Assembly (NCBI GenBank): GCA_029212505.1
Contig: JARGOS010000001.1
Span: forward strand, 62,001-126,000
Direction: 5' to 3'
DNA length: 64,000 nt
Source: Legionellaceae bacterium
Lineage (GTDB): Bacteria > Pseudomonadota > Gammaproteobacteria > Legionellales > Legionellaceae
How positions within the stretch are numbered: the first letter of the stretch is position 1; the number at the start of each line of letters is the position of its first letter. The translations under genes were made by a program, and so were the position numbers. This document shows, in pieces, positions 7,893 through 16,682 of this stretch. Under the pieces are notes generated by a model that worked only from the letters and a program-made list of their open reading frames with translations, had not been told where the DNA came from and searched no databases.

Positions 7893-10016
7893 TTATGGCA
7901 AAGCTTGCGTCGTAACGCTGCTTTGAGAGGGTGTTTTTAAGTCTTTTGCTTCGCATGCTGTGGTTGAATACATACCCAGTGTTGATACGCGATGTTTCGG
8001 TGAGCTTTTGTACTGCATCAAACTAATGATATAGCTATTTTGGGAGTTTATTCTGTCCGGCAATGCATGAATGCATTGTGATAATTTGGGTAATAAATTT
8101 AATTCTTTAAATTTATCTAAAATAATCACTTCTTCAGGTGTGGTAAACATTAAATTAAGCTGCTGACATAGTTTGCCAGGATTTAATGCTGTAAAAAGAT
8201 TATTTTTTTCTTTAACAAAAATAGTGTGTATCGCTGCGAGACATTCAGGTGAAAATCTAAAATTTTCGAGTGCACACAGACGTATACCTCGAAAAATTAA
8301 GCTAGGATCACGCTTAAAACTGACATAGGGATCGTCAATCGTACGTAGAATTTTATCCTCGAGATCAGTTACAGAAGAAAAACCTTTCATGCAATATGTT
8401 TTTTTTGTTCGTAGGGAAAAGTACAATGCCCCAACGGTATAGTCTAAACGTTTGGCGTGCTCAATAAAGTCCTCTGCTTCGATAATAAAATCTGTTTTCC
8501 AATCATGCCAGGTGATAGGTATAACGTACCGGTTGGATTTTTTATAGCCTAATTCTCCCGTGACGCTATCCCTTAATGCAACACCGCCTTGTGATTCAAT
8601 CATTTGAATTAAGTGCATGAGACGTTCTTGGCCGGGCTTGGTGTTAATATTAGGGATTAAAATATCAAAATCTCCTGGGTGTTGTTTGTAATTACCGCTG
8701 CCAAACAAGTAGCCGTCTAAACCACAAGCAATAAAAACATCAGAATACAGATCGAGTAATCCTCTTAAACGTGGGTTTGCTTCATAGCATGTAGGAAGGT
8801 GTGTGATGACTTGCGTTTCATGCTTTCTTTTTTTTAGTATTATTTTTAGTCGTTTGCGTCCAATGAGGTTTTGGCTCTCTTCTTCTGGTGCAGCTTTTAA
8901 TGTGATTTGTTCAGCGCTTACGTTTTTCTCGGACTCGTTTTGAGTGCAGGCTTCTATTGGTATAGGAGAAGAGGGCGGCGAGTCACATGTTTCTTCGGTT
9001 GTTTCTTCGGCCGTACGTTGCGCATGATTTTTTTTTATTTTAAGGGCATGTTTAAGTTCCCGAAACAAGACAGGCGCGTTAGGCGCGTGTCGATGCATTT
9101 TAAATTGGGTTGTGCGACGATATCGTTGTATAAAAACACCGGCTTGGTTGATGAGCTCCGAAACTTCTTCAAATTTATTTTGTTTTAAGGAAAGTTTAGC
9201 TTGGAATATAAAAGCTAAAAATAAGACATGATCCAGTTCAAAAAAAACACGCTGCTCTTGGAAGTTACAATAAAGTACGTGTTGGTGAAATTCCTGGACG
9301 CAATTTTCAGCTTTTTGGATCGAAAACTTAATATCGTCTTCTGACATGCGTGGCGCCACGCATGAATCGGTGGTATCGCTATCCAGTAGCTCAATATAGG
9401 TGAAGGCTAAATCGAGATGAGCCGATGCAAAGTATAAGGTGGATACCAACAGGTTCTGTAATATCTCGTTACATTGTGGTTTGTTATTTTTAAACAGCAC
9501 ATGAAAATAGGGCCAGACGGCATGGTTAAAAGACATGCTTAATTCACATGCAATAACAACCGCGAAAGGGTGGGCGCAAGGCAATTCTGCAATCCAGGGG
9601 TAGGTGATGAGACGGTCGGGGGGGAATAGTTGAATAAAATCCAGCGTTGTTTGTGCTTCTTCTACCGCTTGATTAAGCGGCATGAATTTAAAACAGGCAA
9701 TCAATGAAGATTGCATGACCTCGATGAGCTTATGACGCGTTGATGTATCCATGGGTGACTGGATGCTATCTTGGAATGCTGTGCGCACGTTTTCCATGTT
9801 TTGAGCGTAATCTATGACAGGAAGCGGGGTTAATAAAAGATGAGGTTCTACATCAATCTTGAGTGAGCTCAAGTCAGGTATGTGTGTATGCAGCATGGGT
9901 TGTGATACAAAATCTAAACGTGAGCCGCTTGAATGCTCTTCACGAGGAGAGAATAACGTCGACGCTTGCTTATTTTTTTGTGTGAAGTGACGCACAGACA
10001 TCATGGCTAAAATCAT
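7893..10016 (-). CDS. Large protein with poly(A) polymerase / tRNA nucleotidyltransferase-like domain
   Basis: A 707-aa protein. The C-terminal part (~425-640) has the class II nucleotidyltransferase pattern: GYLFGSGNYKQHPGDFDIL with the metal-binding Asp pair (GDFD, ~450), then WKTDFIIEAEDF, RLDYTVGALYFS, a TDLEDKILRTIDDP segment and SLIFRGIRLCALENFRFS, matching the RRDFTINA, DL..K.LR...DP and RILRAIRF blocks of PcnB and CCA enzymes. The usual GGxVRD motif is replaced by GSG. The first ~330 residues are helical and unrecognised, and a low-complexity linker (~340-380) joins the halves. The start is ATG 10016; a TTG at 10034 is possible. Housekeeping PcnB is ~450 aa, so this is probably a specialised enzyme or effector. 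Confidence 0.7.
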   Translation of the reverse strand: MILAMMSVRHFTQKNKQASTLFSPREEHSSGSRLDFVSQPMLHTHIPDLSSLKIDVEPHLLLTPLPVIDYAQNMENVRTAFQDSIQSPMDTSTRHKLIEVMQSSLIACFKFMPLNQAVEEAQTTLDFIQLFPPDRLITYPWIAELPCAHPFAVVIACELSMSFNHAVWPYFHVLFKNNKPQCNEILQNLLVSTLYFASAHLDLAFTYIELLDSDTTDSCVAPRMSEDDIKFSIQKAENCVQEFHQHVLYCNFQEQRVFFELDHVLFLAFIFQAKLSLKQNKFEEVSELINQAGVFIQRYRRTTQFKMHRHAPNAPVLFRELKHALKIKKNHAQRTAEETTEETCDSPPSSPIPIEACTQNESEKNVSAEQITLKAAPEEESQNLIGRKRLKIILKKRKHETQVITHLPTCYEANPRLRGLLDLYSDVFIACGLDGYLFGSGNYKQHPGDFDILIPNINTKPGQERLMHLIQMIESQGGVALRDSVTGELGYKKSNRYVIPITWHDWKTDFIIEAEDFIEHAKRLDYTVGALYFSLRTKKTYCMKGFSSVTDLEDKILRTIDDPYVSFKRDPSLIFRGIRLCALENFRFSPECLAAIHTIFVKEKNNLFTALNPGKLCQQLNLMFTTPEEVIILDKFKELNLLPKLSQCIHALPDRINSQNSYIISLMQYKSSPKHRVSTLGMYSTTACEAKDLKTPSQSSVTTQALP

Positions 10017-10102
10017 CGGATTATTTTGCAGCAAAGCAGTATACTACGACGGCGCACTTATGTCTATATTAAGAGCTATGTGGCTTTATTTTGCTGGTCA
10101 AA

Positions 10103-10546
10103 TTAAATGCCAATATCTTCATGCCATAGCGTAGGATTGTTTTGAATAAAGCGAGCCATGAGCTCGATACAGGTTTTATCTTGAAGTACATGCAGCGCAA
10201 CGCCCCGAGATTTGAGTAAGGCCTCTTCCCCCATAAAATTTTTATTTTCGCCAACAATAACGTTTGGAATTTGATAAAGCAGTATCGCTCCTGTGCACAT
10301 GCAGCAAGGCGATAATGTGGTGTAGAGTGTGCATGCTTGGTAAATATGCGCCGGTAATCGACCGGCATTTTCAATTGCATCCATTTCAGCATGTAACGTC
10401 ACGCTCTTTTTTTGTATGCGTTGATTATGCCCACGGCTAATTATTTTATGGTTGTGCACCAAAACCGAGCCAATCGGAATACCTCCCGAAGCGAGCCCTT
10501 TTTGAGCTTCTTGAATAGCCGCTTCCATAAACAATGGATTAAACAT
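10103..10546 (-). CDS. Cytosine deaminase of the fungal FCY1 type
   Basis: A 147-residue zinc deaminase. The zinc site is His52-Ala-Glu54 plus PC81CMC84. Beyond the general CDA signature it carries features of yeast cytosine deaminase: GGIPIGSVLV, RGHNQRIQK, the TTLSPCxMCTGAI core, a IPNVIVGENKNF segment and the C-terminal WHEDIGI, which closely parallels WFEDIG in yeast Fcy1. The bacterial cytosine deaminase CodA is unrelated in fold, and TadA lacks this C-terminus. The likely reaction is cytosine to uracil for pyrimidine salvage. It ends the ispB transcript (9 bp spacing). The FCY1 resemblance comes from remembered sequence, not from a search. Confidence 0.8.
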   Translation of the reverse strand: MFNPLFMEAAIQEAQKGLASGGIPIGSVLVHNHKIISRGHNQRIQKKSVTLHAEMDAIENAGRLPAHIYQACTLYTTLSPCCMCTGAILLYQIPNVIVGENKNFMGEEALLKSRGVALHVLQDKTCIELMARFIQNNPTLWHEDIGI

Positions 10547-10555
10547 AGGCTTGCC

Positions 10556-11521
10556 TTAATGATTGCGTGCAAGGGTATAGCGAGCGAGCTCTTCAAGCGC
10601 TTTTTTATATTCTGAATCCGGGAGAGGCTGTAGGGCTAAAATAGCCTGTTCAACTTCTTGCTCAGCCAGTGTTTGCGTGTACTCAATCGCCCCTGTTTGT
10701 TTGAGTGCATCAAGAATTTTAGGCAAATTAGCCAGTGAGCCTTGGGTTAGGCCTTGTTGAATGATGTCTTGTTGTTCTGGCGTGCCTTGTTGCAGTGCGT
10801 ACAAGAGCGGCATGGTGGCTTTGCCGTCGGCTAAATCATCCCCGATATTTTTACCCATGGTTTCTGCATCAGAGCAATAATCTAAGGCGTCATCAATGAG
10901 CTGGAAGGCATTGCCAAGATGTAATCCGTAAGCATGCAAGCCTTGTTCTATCGCTTCATCGGCGTCACATACCAGCGCACCTAGCCGAGATGATGCAGCA
11001 AACAACAGTGATGTTTTTGCATGAATGACGTCGAAGTAATCATCCATCGCCAACGACGGATTATGTCGGTTAGCGAGCTGTTTGATTTCACCGCAGCCGA
11101 TTTGATGGGTCATGTCGGTTAAGACTTTCATAATTTTTAAATTGCCGACACTGATCATGAGTTGCATATACTGCGTAAATAAATAATCACCGACTAAAAT
11201 GCTGGCTTTGCTTCCCCAAATGGAATGCGCGGTTTTTCGTCCACGACGTAGCGCGGATTCATCAATCACATCATCATGCAATAACGTTGCGGTGTGAAAA
11301 AACTCAATCATGGCCGCAAGTTTGATGTGATCTTTACCTTGATAACCACACGCGTGGCTTGCGAGTAGCAGCAGTAACGGGCGCAGATGCTTACCGCCAC
11401 TTTTTATAATATGGTGAGCGAGCTCATCGAGTAAGCTAATCTCAGACTGAATATTCGTTTCGATGAGGGCATTAACGGCGTCAAAATCGTCACGTACCAG
11501 TGCATGCAAGCGGTCAATCAT
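10556..11521 (-). CDS. ispB: Octaprenyl (polyprenyl) diphosphate synthase
   Basis: A trans-prenyltransferase that makes the ubiquinone side chain. The 321-aa protein has the first aspartate-rich motif in LLHDDVIDESALRRG (Asp83, Asp84, Asp87), the GGKHLRPLL substrate motif (~42-50), and the second aspartate motif FQLIDDALDY (~206-215). Length and motifs match IspB rather than the shorter IspA. It is read toward the cytosine deaminase gene. Confidence 0.95.
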   Translation of the reverse strand: MIDRLHALVRDDFDAVNALIETNIQSEISLLDELAHHIIKSGGKHLRPLLLLLASHACGYQGKDHIKLAAMIEFFHTATLLHDDVIDESALRRGRKTAHSIWGSKASILVGDYLFTQYMQLMISVGNLKIMKVLTDMTHQIGCGEIKQLANRHNPSLAMDDYFDVIHAKTSLLFAASSRLGALVCDADEAIEQGLHAYGLHLGNAFQLIDDALDYCSDAETMGKNIGDDLADGKATMPLLYALQQGTPEQQDIIQQGLTQGSLANLPKILDALKQTGAIEYTQTLAEQEVEQAILALQPLPDSEYKKALEELARYTLARNH

Positions 11522-11609
11522 GAAGGTTTTCCAGAAGCCCGTGGCTTGATTAAATCGGGAGTATGGATCCTAAGGTGGGGGTGCTTTGATGTCAAGCTCG
11601 CCTCACAGA

Positions 11610-13970
11610 TCATACCGATGTTTGTCGAGAAAGTGTCGGAATCGGTGGCAACGTCAGGTTGTCGCATGAGCGTGATGCATCGATGGTTTTTTTGACGCTG
11701 AACAAACCATGCTGCCTGAGTGCGTCGTTTTTTTTGGCAGGATAACTCGGGGCGTTCAAAAGTTCACATGACTGACTTGGTTTGATGCGTGAAGTTTTTT
11801 TAGAGTTTTTGGTATGCTGAATTGCTTTGCTTAAACAGGGGTGATGCGCTGTCGCTGCCACCTCGATTAGGGTATCCATGATGCGGGTTTGATGATTTTT
11901 TCGTGCGAGTTTATAACCTTTGGTTATCACCGCGTCACAGGGTGGCATTGGGCATGCAAGCAAGGCTTGAACGCAATCAACATGATCTGCTTCAATAGCA
12001 CGTTTAAAGCATGCTTCAATGATTTTAAGGCGGGGTAATTTTTGTCCATTCCAAAGGATTGAAATCGCTTCTGCCGCATTTTGCTCTATGGCAAGTTCAA
12101 GCAGGCCGTTGACGAACGGTTGATGAAACTTAGTGCGTTGGTGATAATAATCCACGAGTGCCCAATGACCTAAATGGGCCGCTTCTGAAGTGATTTCTTC
12201 ACAGGATTCTAATTGTTTGACATGGCGTGACTTAAGCCATAGAACCATCGGAAGATTACCGTGCTGCGCGGCGTGCATGTAGAGCGAGTGTTGATTAAGT
12301 TGTATGTTATACCAAGGCCGTGCTTCGGAAATATGGCTATCCAATCGATGAATAATATCTGAACGTAGGCTCGCATTGTCGATGCTGACTAAAATTTCGA
12401 TAAGTAGGCGTTCGTAGGGTGTGACGTCCTGTGGATGAAAGCTGGGCTCTATGCTCAGGTGTTGTATGAAATCATCAAGCACAAAAGGGTTATTTAATTG
12501 GGGTAAAAAAGCTTTAAGAAGATGACATTGCAATTGATATTTATCCGAAGGCAGGGTGTTGGGAATCAGCTCGATGGTTTGTATCGCACGAAGTTTTACC
12601 TGAATAGCACGCCACATGTCTTCGACCGTAATATAATCAAAAACGTCTATCGACGTGTTTGTATGGGTTTGCACGCAGGCGTGAAAGCTATGTTCTAGCC
12701 AAGCGCTGTGTTCGAGAAGCCGTGCTTTCGCGGGTTTAAATTTACGCAGTTGGCGCAGCAGGTTGTCGTCATCTAGAACTTCAGGATGTTCTAAAATTAT
12801 TTCAAAAAGATGCTTGAAAGCAAGCATCGCATGAGATGGATTGCGCTTTTCAAATTTGTATAACAGCGCAGAAAAATCTCCAATTAAATTAAAATCTGAT
12901 GTGCTGGCTTGTTTGATATCTTTAATATACGTTGAAAAATTATCGGTGCGGCTGATTTTTTGTGTTAAATAATCAGAATATAAAATCAGGCCTGGCACAC
13001 CGCTGATATGTGCTTCAATCAGATCGTCCATCGTGGTGTTCAGTAAGTATTTTACTAATATTTTTTTTAAGTACGTATGCTCTCTTAGGTGCTGTAAGAG
13101 CACACTAAAATCTTGATGGGTCAAGTGTGAGCCATTAAACAACGCGATTAAGACAGGTGTTGGCATGGTGTTATATTTATCTTTGTAGGCTTTCTGTAAT
13201 GCACTGAATAGAAATGGCACGCCAAAGACGCGATGTAACGCTTTTGCATGCTGTTCTGTTGGTGTAAATGCAAGTTCGGGTAGGTTTTGTGCTGGATTAT
13301 GTAGTTTTTTTATGGCGGGTGCGTGATGAACGGTTCCATTGAGCGCATAGCTTGCAAGGCCTGCTTCAGGGCAGCGCGTTTCGCTTGCTTTTGTAGCCAG
13401 CGCTCGTGTGATTTCGTCATGATTTAATAGCGTATAAAGCTGCTCAATCGGATTGTTGGGTGTGCCTAAGCTGTGTAAGTGATATTTGAAATAATCCTGC
13501 AGAAGATGTGCGTGTAAGATTTCATCAGAACTGACATGGTGCTGCATAAGCCATTGGAGCAATGCGGCAAACGCTACGGGTTGATCAATAAAGCATCGCC
13601 CTAAAGGCAGAAGACCCAGCGCATGCGTTTGTTCATGCAGATGCATATTAAGCAGCGTAATAATTTTTTGGATGTGCGCCTGTTGCTCTTCACGTGATGA
13701 TGTTTTTATTTCTGCTAAATAATTGATGATGACCGGCAGTATGGCCGTTTTTTCTTGGGAGCCTAGCGCTTCATGAGCATGAGCGAGAAAAGCATCGTAG
13801 GCTTCACGATGTCCTGGCGCTTGACGGTAAGCGGCCGTTATTTTTTTATATGCGAAACCAAGATCTTCTTGGGTGAGCATTTGACTGGATAGGTGCTTAA
13901 GCGTTTCATGTGTTGGTGATTGGGTGGTGGCTTGAGGATGAAGCTGCACAAATAGATCAAAAAGTAACAT
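11610..13970 (-). CDS. Large helical protein with C-terminal ankyrin-like repeats (effector candidate)
   Basis: A 786-aa protein. The start is ATG 13970, preceded by AGGAG with 7-base spacing; a GTG at 14021 has no such site. Residues ~1-550 are helical with no domain I recognise. From ~570 to ~720 there are about four degenerate ankyrin-type units (LYMHAAQHGNLPMVLWL, SEAAHLGHWALVDYY, LLELAIEQNAAEAISIL, CFKRAIEADHVDCVQALL). The tail is basic and Ser/Lys-rich. Ankyrin proteins of this size are common Dot/Icm substrates in Legionellales; that role is inferred. It ends 88 bp from the start of ispB and is probably its own transcription unit. Confidence 0.65.
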   Translation of the reverse strand: MLLFDLFVQLHPQATTQSPTHETLKHLSSQMLTQEDLGFAYKKITAAYRQAPGHREAYDAFLAHAHEALGSQEKTAILPVIINYLAEIKTSSREEQQAHIQKIITLLNMHLHEQTHALGLLPLGRCFIDQPVAFAALLQWLMQHHVSSDEILHAHLLQDYFKYHLHSLGTPNNPIEQLYTLLNHDEITRALATKASETRCPEAGLASYALNGTVHHAPAIKKLHNPAQNLPELAFTPTEQHAKALHRVFGVPFLFSALQKAYKDKYNTMPTPVLIALFNGSHLTHQDFSVLLQHLREHTYLKKILVKYLLNTTMDDLIEAHISGVPGLILYSDYLTQKISRTDNFSTYIKDIKQASTSDFNLIGDFSALLYKFEKRNPSHAMLAFKHLFEIILEHPEVLDDDNLLRQLRKFKPAKARLLEHSAWLEHSFHACVQTHTNTSIDVFDYITVEDMWRAIQVKLRAIQTIELIPNTLPSDKYQLQCHLLKAFLPQLNNPFVLDDFIQHLSIEPSFHPQDVTPYERLLIEILVSIDNASLRSDIIHRLDSHISEARPWYNIQLNQHSLYMHAAQHGNLPMVLWLKSRHVKQLESCEEITSEAAHLGHWALVDYYHQRTKFHQPFVNGLLELAIEQNAAEAISILWNGQKLPRLKIIEACFKRAIEADHVDCVQALLACPMPPCDAVITKGYKLARKNHQTRIMDTLIEVAATAHHPCLSKAIQHTKNSKKTSRIKPSQSCELLNAPSYPAKKNDALRQHGLFSVKKTIDASRSCDNLTLPPIPTLSRQTSV

Positions 13971-14095
13971 GGGCGTTCTCCTGAATAATCCATGAACAGC
14001 TGTATTTTTCACTTCGATCACTTCTCTTTTACAGATAAAACAATTTTACCCCAAAAGCAAATTTATATCATGAAGATCTTAACTTGCTTCGTGAC

Positions 14096-15310
14096 TTACT
14101 CAGCCCGAGGATCAATATGTGCAAGCACCGGCGTTGTGTGTCGCATAACTTGGAACGGTTCTTCTTGGGGAGGGCTTTGTTTTTGTGTTTTGCGCCAGGC
14201 AAAAAGTACAGCCGTAAGACCAAACATAAGAATAAAATAAATAAAAATATAGGTTTCGTTCAAATTATGCATGAAAAGCGGCGCGATGAAGGGGCCAAGC
14301 ATCGAGCCAATACTATAAGAAAGTAATAAGCTTTGAATGCCTGCAACAATATTTTTTGTATCGAGTGTATCGCATGCATAACTAATACATACCGGATATA
14401 TCGTGGTAGCAAACCCTCCGAAACATGTAATAAGTAAAAGTGAGATATAATAAGATTTAATATAATACATGAGCAACACAGAACAAATCACGGCGAATAA
14501 GCAAACAATAATCACCGTGAGTCGTCGATCGATACGATCAGAACATTGTCCAACAGGGTATTGGAGCAACATGCCTCCCATGATAAAACAAAACATAAAC
14601 ACAGAGACGTGTGATCGATTATCATAAATCTCAGTGCATAAAATAGGTAGTAGCGCATAGGTGGCGCTTAAAATCATACCAGCAAAAAAACAGCCAAACA
14701 CACTCGACGTGGTTTGTTTACAAAGCGTAACTAAACTCATGCTTGAGGCTTCGGTAAATTCGGGGGTAGATGTGCGTGTCATGGATAGGGGGATAACCGA
14801 AAGTGAACACAGCATTGCGGCCAGGCTATATAACAGTAGGGTGTTACTTGTTCCGAGGTTGATTAAGAGCTGACCCAACGCTTCTGCCGCATAAAACGTA
14901 ATCATATAAAGCGACAGCATACGGCCTCGTACTGACGCCGTTGTGCCACATAAAAACCAGCTTTCGATCACAACAAAAATACCAGCAGTACCAAATCCTG
15001 TAATAAAACGGAGCACAAACCACAATGGCATGTTATAAAAAATCCCGTGCAATAAACTGATCACAGCGAGTAACGAAGCAAACGTTGAAAATGCACGAAT
15101 ATGGCCAACTCGCGTAATAAAAGGTTCTATCTTAAAAGAGCCGCACACAAGACCGGCATAAAATATGCCGGTCATGGCACCAATCATCAAGGGTGATTCG
15201 TCATGAGCATTCATCGAGAGCGATAAAAACGTTAGAAAAAAGCCACTGCAAAGCGCAAAAATAAATAAGCTGAGTAGCGGTGACAGGATGTTTTTTAATG
15301 CTTTTCCCAT
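14096..15310 (-). CDS. Major facilitator superfamily transporter
   Basis: A 404-residue integral membrane protein with twelve hydrophobic segments in two sets of six. The N-terminal half includes the cytoplasmic loop between TM2 and TM3 (FITRVGHIRAFS) and a long TM4-5 region (FVLRFITGFGTAGIFVVIESW) resembling the YcaD/sugar-efflux-like MFS branch. The substrate cannot be told from sequence. It is divergent from the MATE gene across an 88-bp AT-rich gap, so both may share regulatory DNA. Confidence 0.85.
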   Translation of the reverse strand: MGKALKNILSPLLSLFIFALCSGFFLTFLSLSMNAHDESPLMIGAMTGIFYAGLVCGSFKIEPFITRVGHIRAFSTFASLLAVISLLHGIFYNMPLWFVLRFITGFGTAGIFVVIESWFLCGTTASVRGRMLSLYMITFYAAEALGQLLINLGTSNTLLLYSLAAMLCSLSVIPLSMTRTSTPEFTEASSMSLVTLCKQTTSSVFGCFFAGMILSATYALLPILCTEIYDNRSHVSVFMFCFIMGGMLLQYPVGQCSDRIDRRLTVIIVCLFAVICSVLLMYYIKSYYISLLLITCFGGFATTIYPVCISYACDTLDTKNIVAGIQSLLLSYSIGSMLGPFIAPLFMHNLNETYIFIYFILMFGLTAVLFAWRKTQKQSPPQEEPFQVMRHTTPVLAHIDPRAE

Positions 15311-15398
15311 AATAGATTCGAATCAAGATAAATAAATATGCCTTAAGTAATAGTAGGCAATGGGCTTATAATCAATTTTTTATTATTTTTTATGAAAT

Positions 15399-16682
15399 AT
15401 GAAAATTAAATTTAACGCGATTTGGCAGCTGGCTTGGCCCGTGATGCTGTCTAATATCACCATTCCATTACTGGGTATGATTGACATTGCTGTGGTGGGC
15501 CATGATTACCCCGCGCATGTCTTAGGCGCTGTAGCGATAGGCAGCATGGTGTTTGATGTGTTGTTTTTTGCGTTTGGTTTTTTGCGTATGAGCACAACAG
15601 GACTTGTTGCACAAAACCCGACGGATTTAAATATTTTATATCGTGCATTATTCACCGCAGGTATAATTGCGCTGATCTTAATTGCATCACAAGATGGTTT
15701 ATTTTATTTGATTTGTTGGCTGATGGAGCCGGGCTTAGCTGTTCAGCATGCATTGCATGATTATTTTTATTTAAGAATTTATGCAAGCCCTGCAACGCTG
15801 GGTAATTTTGTGATTTTAGGCTATTTTTTTGGTCGTCAGAATACAAAAATTCCGTTATTAATATTAATGCTTGTTAATCTAAGTGCGATAAGTTTAGATT
15901 TTGTTTTTGTCAGCTATTTGGGTTGGGGCGTTAAGGGTCTCGCACTTGCGAATTTATGTGCGCAAATATTGGGTTTTGTGCTGGGCTTAAACTTAATCTA
16001 TGGCCAATACATCAAACAAACACCGCGCGCTCTTGAGTTATTTGATTTGACGGCTTTTAAGCGTTTATTTCATCTGAACAAAGATATTTTTATACGTACG
16101 TTATGTCTCATGACGACGTTGACCTATTTTACTTCGGCAGGGAGTCGTTTAGGAACAAGCGTTGTTGCCGCCAATGCGATTTTATTAAGTATGCAGCAAT
16201 TTATGGCGTGCGGTTTAGATGGCTTTGCAATCGCCTGTGAGGTGATGGTTGGGCGTGCAATCGGTGCCAATAATTTAAAAGATTTTATAGCATCGGTGAA
16301 GGCTTGCGGGTATTTATCTCTGTTGATTGCGCTCTTATTTTCGGTGGTTTATATGCTTTTGGGAAAATATATTATTCTTGGGATGACGTCTTTGCCGCAT
16401 GTGAGTGCAACAGCACAGGCCTATCTTCTTTGGATGGTTGCACTGCCTGTTTTATCCGTCGGTGGTTTTTTATTGGATGGTGTTTTTATCGGTGCGACCT
16501 GGTCTAAGCCGATGCGCAACACCATGTTGTGTGCGACCGGCTTGGTTTATTTTCCCAGTGTGTTTTTTTCGAAGCATTTAGGTAATACCGGGCTGTGGAT
16601 GGCATTTGCTTTATTTATGCTAAGCCGAGGGTTGTTCTTGGCCGTTGCGTTGCGGCGAAGGCTTCTGGATTGGGACCTCTAA
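15399..16682 (+). CDS. MATE-family efflux protein (DinF type)
   Basis: A cation-coupled multidrug/oxidant exporter of 427 aa with twelve transmembrane segments. The N-terminus IWQLAWPVMLSNITIPLLGM, then VAIGSMVFDVLFFAFGFLRM, is the DinF-like MATE pattern (LGAVAIGS, GFLRMSTTGL). A TATAAT at 15367-15372 lies about 30 bp upstream and may be its -10. Its last 63 bp overlap the 3' end of the convergent 519-aa gene. Confidence 0.88.
   Translation: MKIKFNAIWQLAWPVMLSNITIPLLGMIDIAVVGHDYPAHVLGAVAIGSMVFDVLFFAFGFLRMSTTGLVAQNPTDLNILYRALFTAGIIALILIASQDGLFYLICWLMEPGLAVQHALHDYFYLRIYASPATLGNFVILGYFFGRQNTKIPLLILMLVNLSAISLDFVFVSYLGWGVKGLALANLCAQILGFVLGLNLIYGQYIKQTPRALELFDLTAFKRLFHLNKDIFIRTLCLMTTLTYFTSAGSRLGTSVVAANAILLSMQQFMACGLDGFAIACEVMVGRAIGANNLKDFIASVKACGYLSLLIALLFSVVYMLLGKYIILGMTSLPHVSATAQAYLLWMVALPVLSVGGFLLDGVFIGATWSKPMRNTMLCATGLVYFPSVFFSKHLGNTGLWMAFALFMLSRGLFLAVALRRRLLDWDL

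Noticed and set aside
8907-9188. 93-codon plus-strand frame inside the nucleotidyltransferase gene
   Set aside because: Fully antisense to a long, motif-bearing gene; a shadow frame.
16620-16682. 63-bp overlap of convergent MATE and 519-aa genes as a sign of a wrong gene end
   Set aside because: Both frames are protein-like to their stops, and other convergent pairs here (42231-42256, 46469-46485) also overlap.
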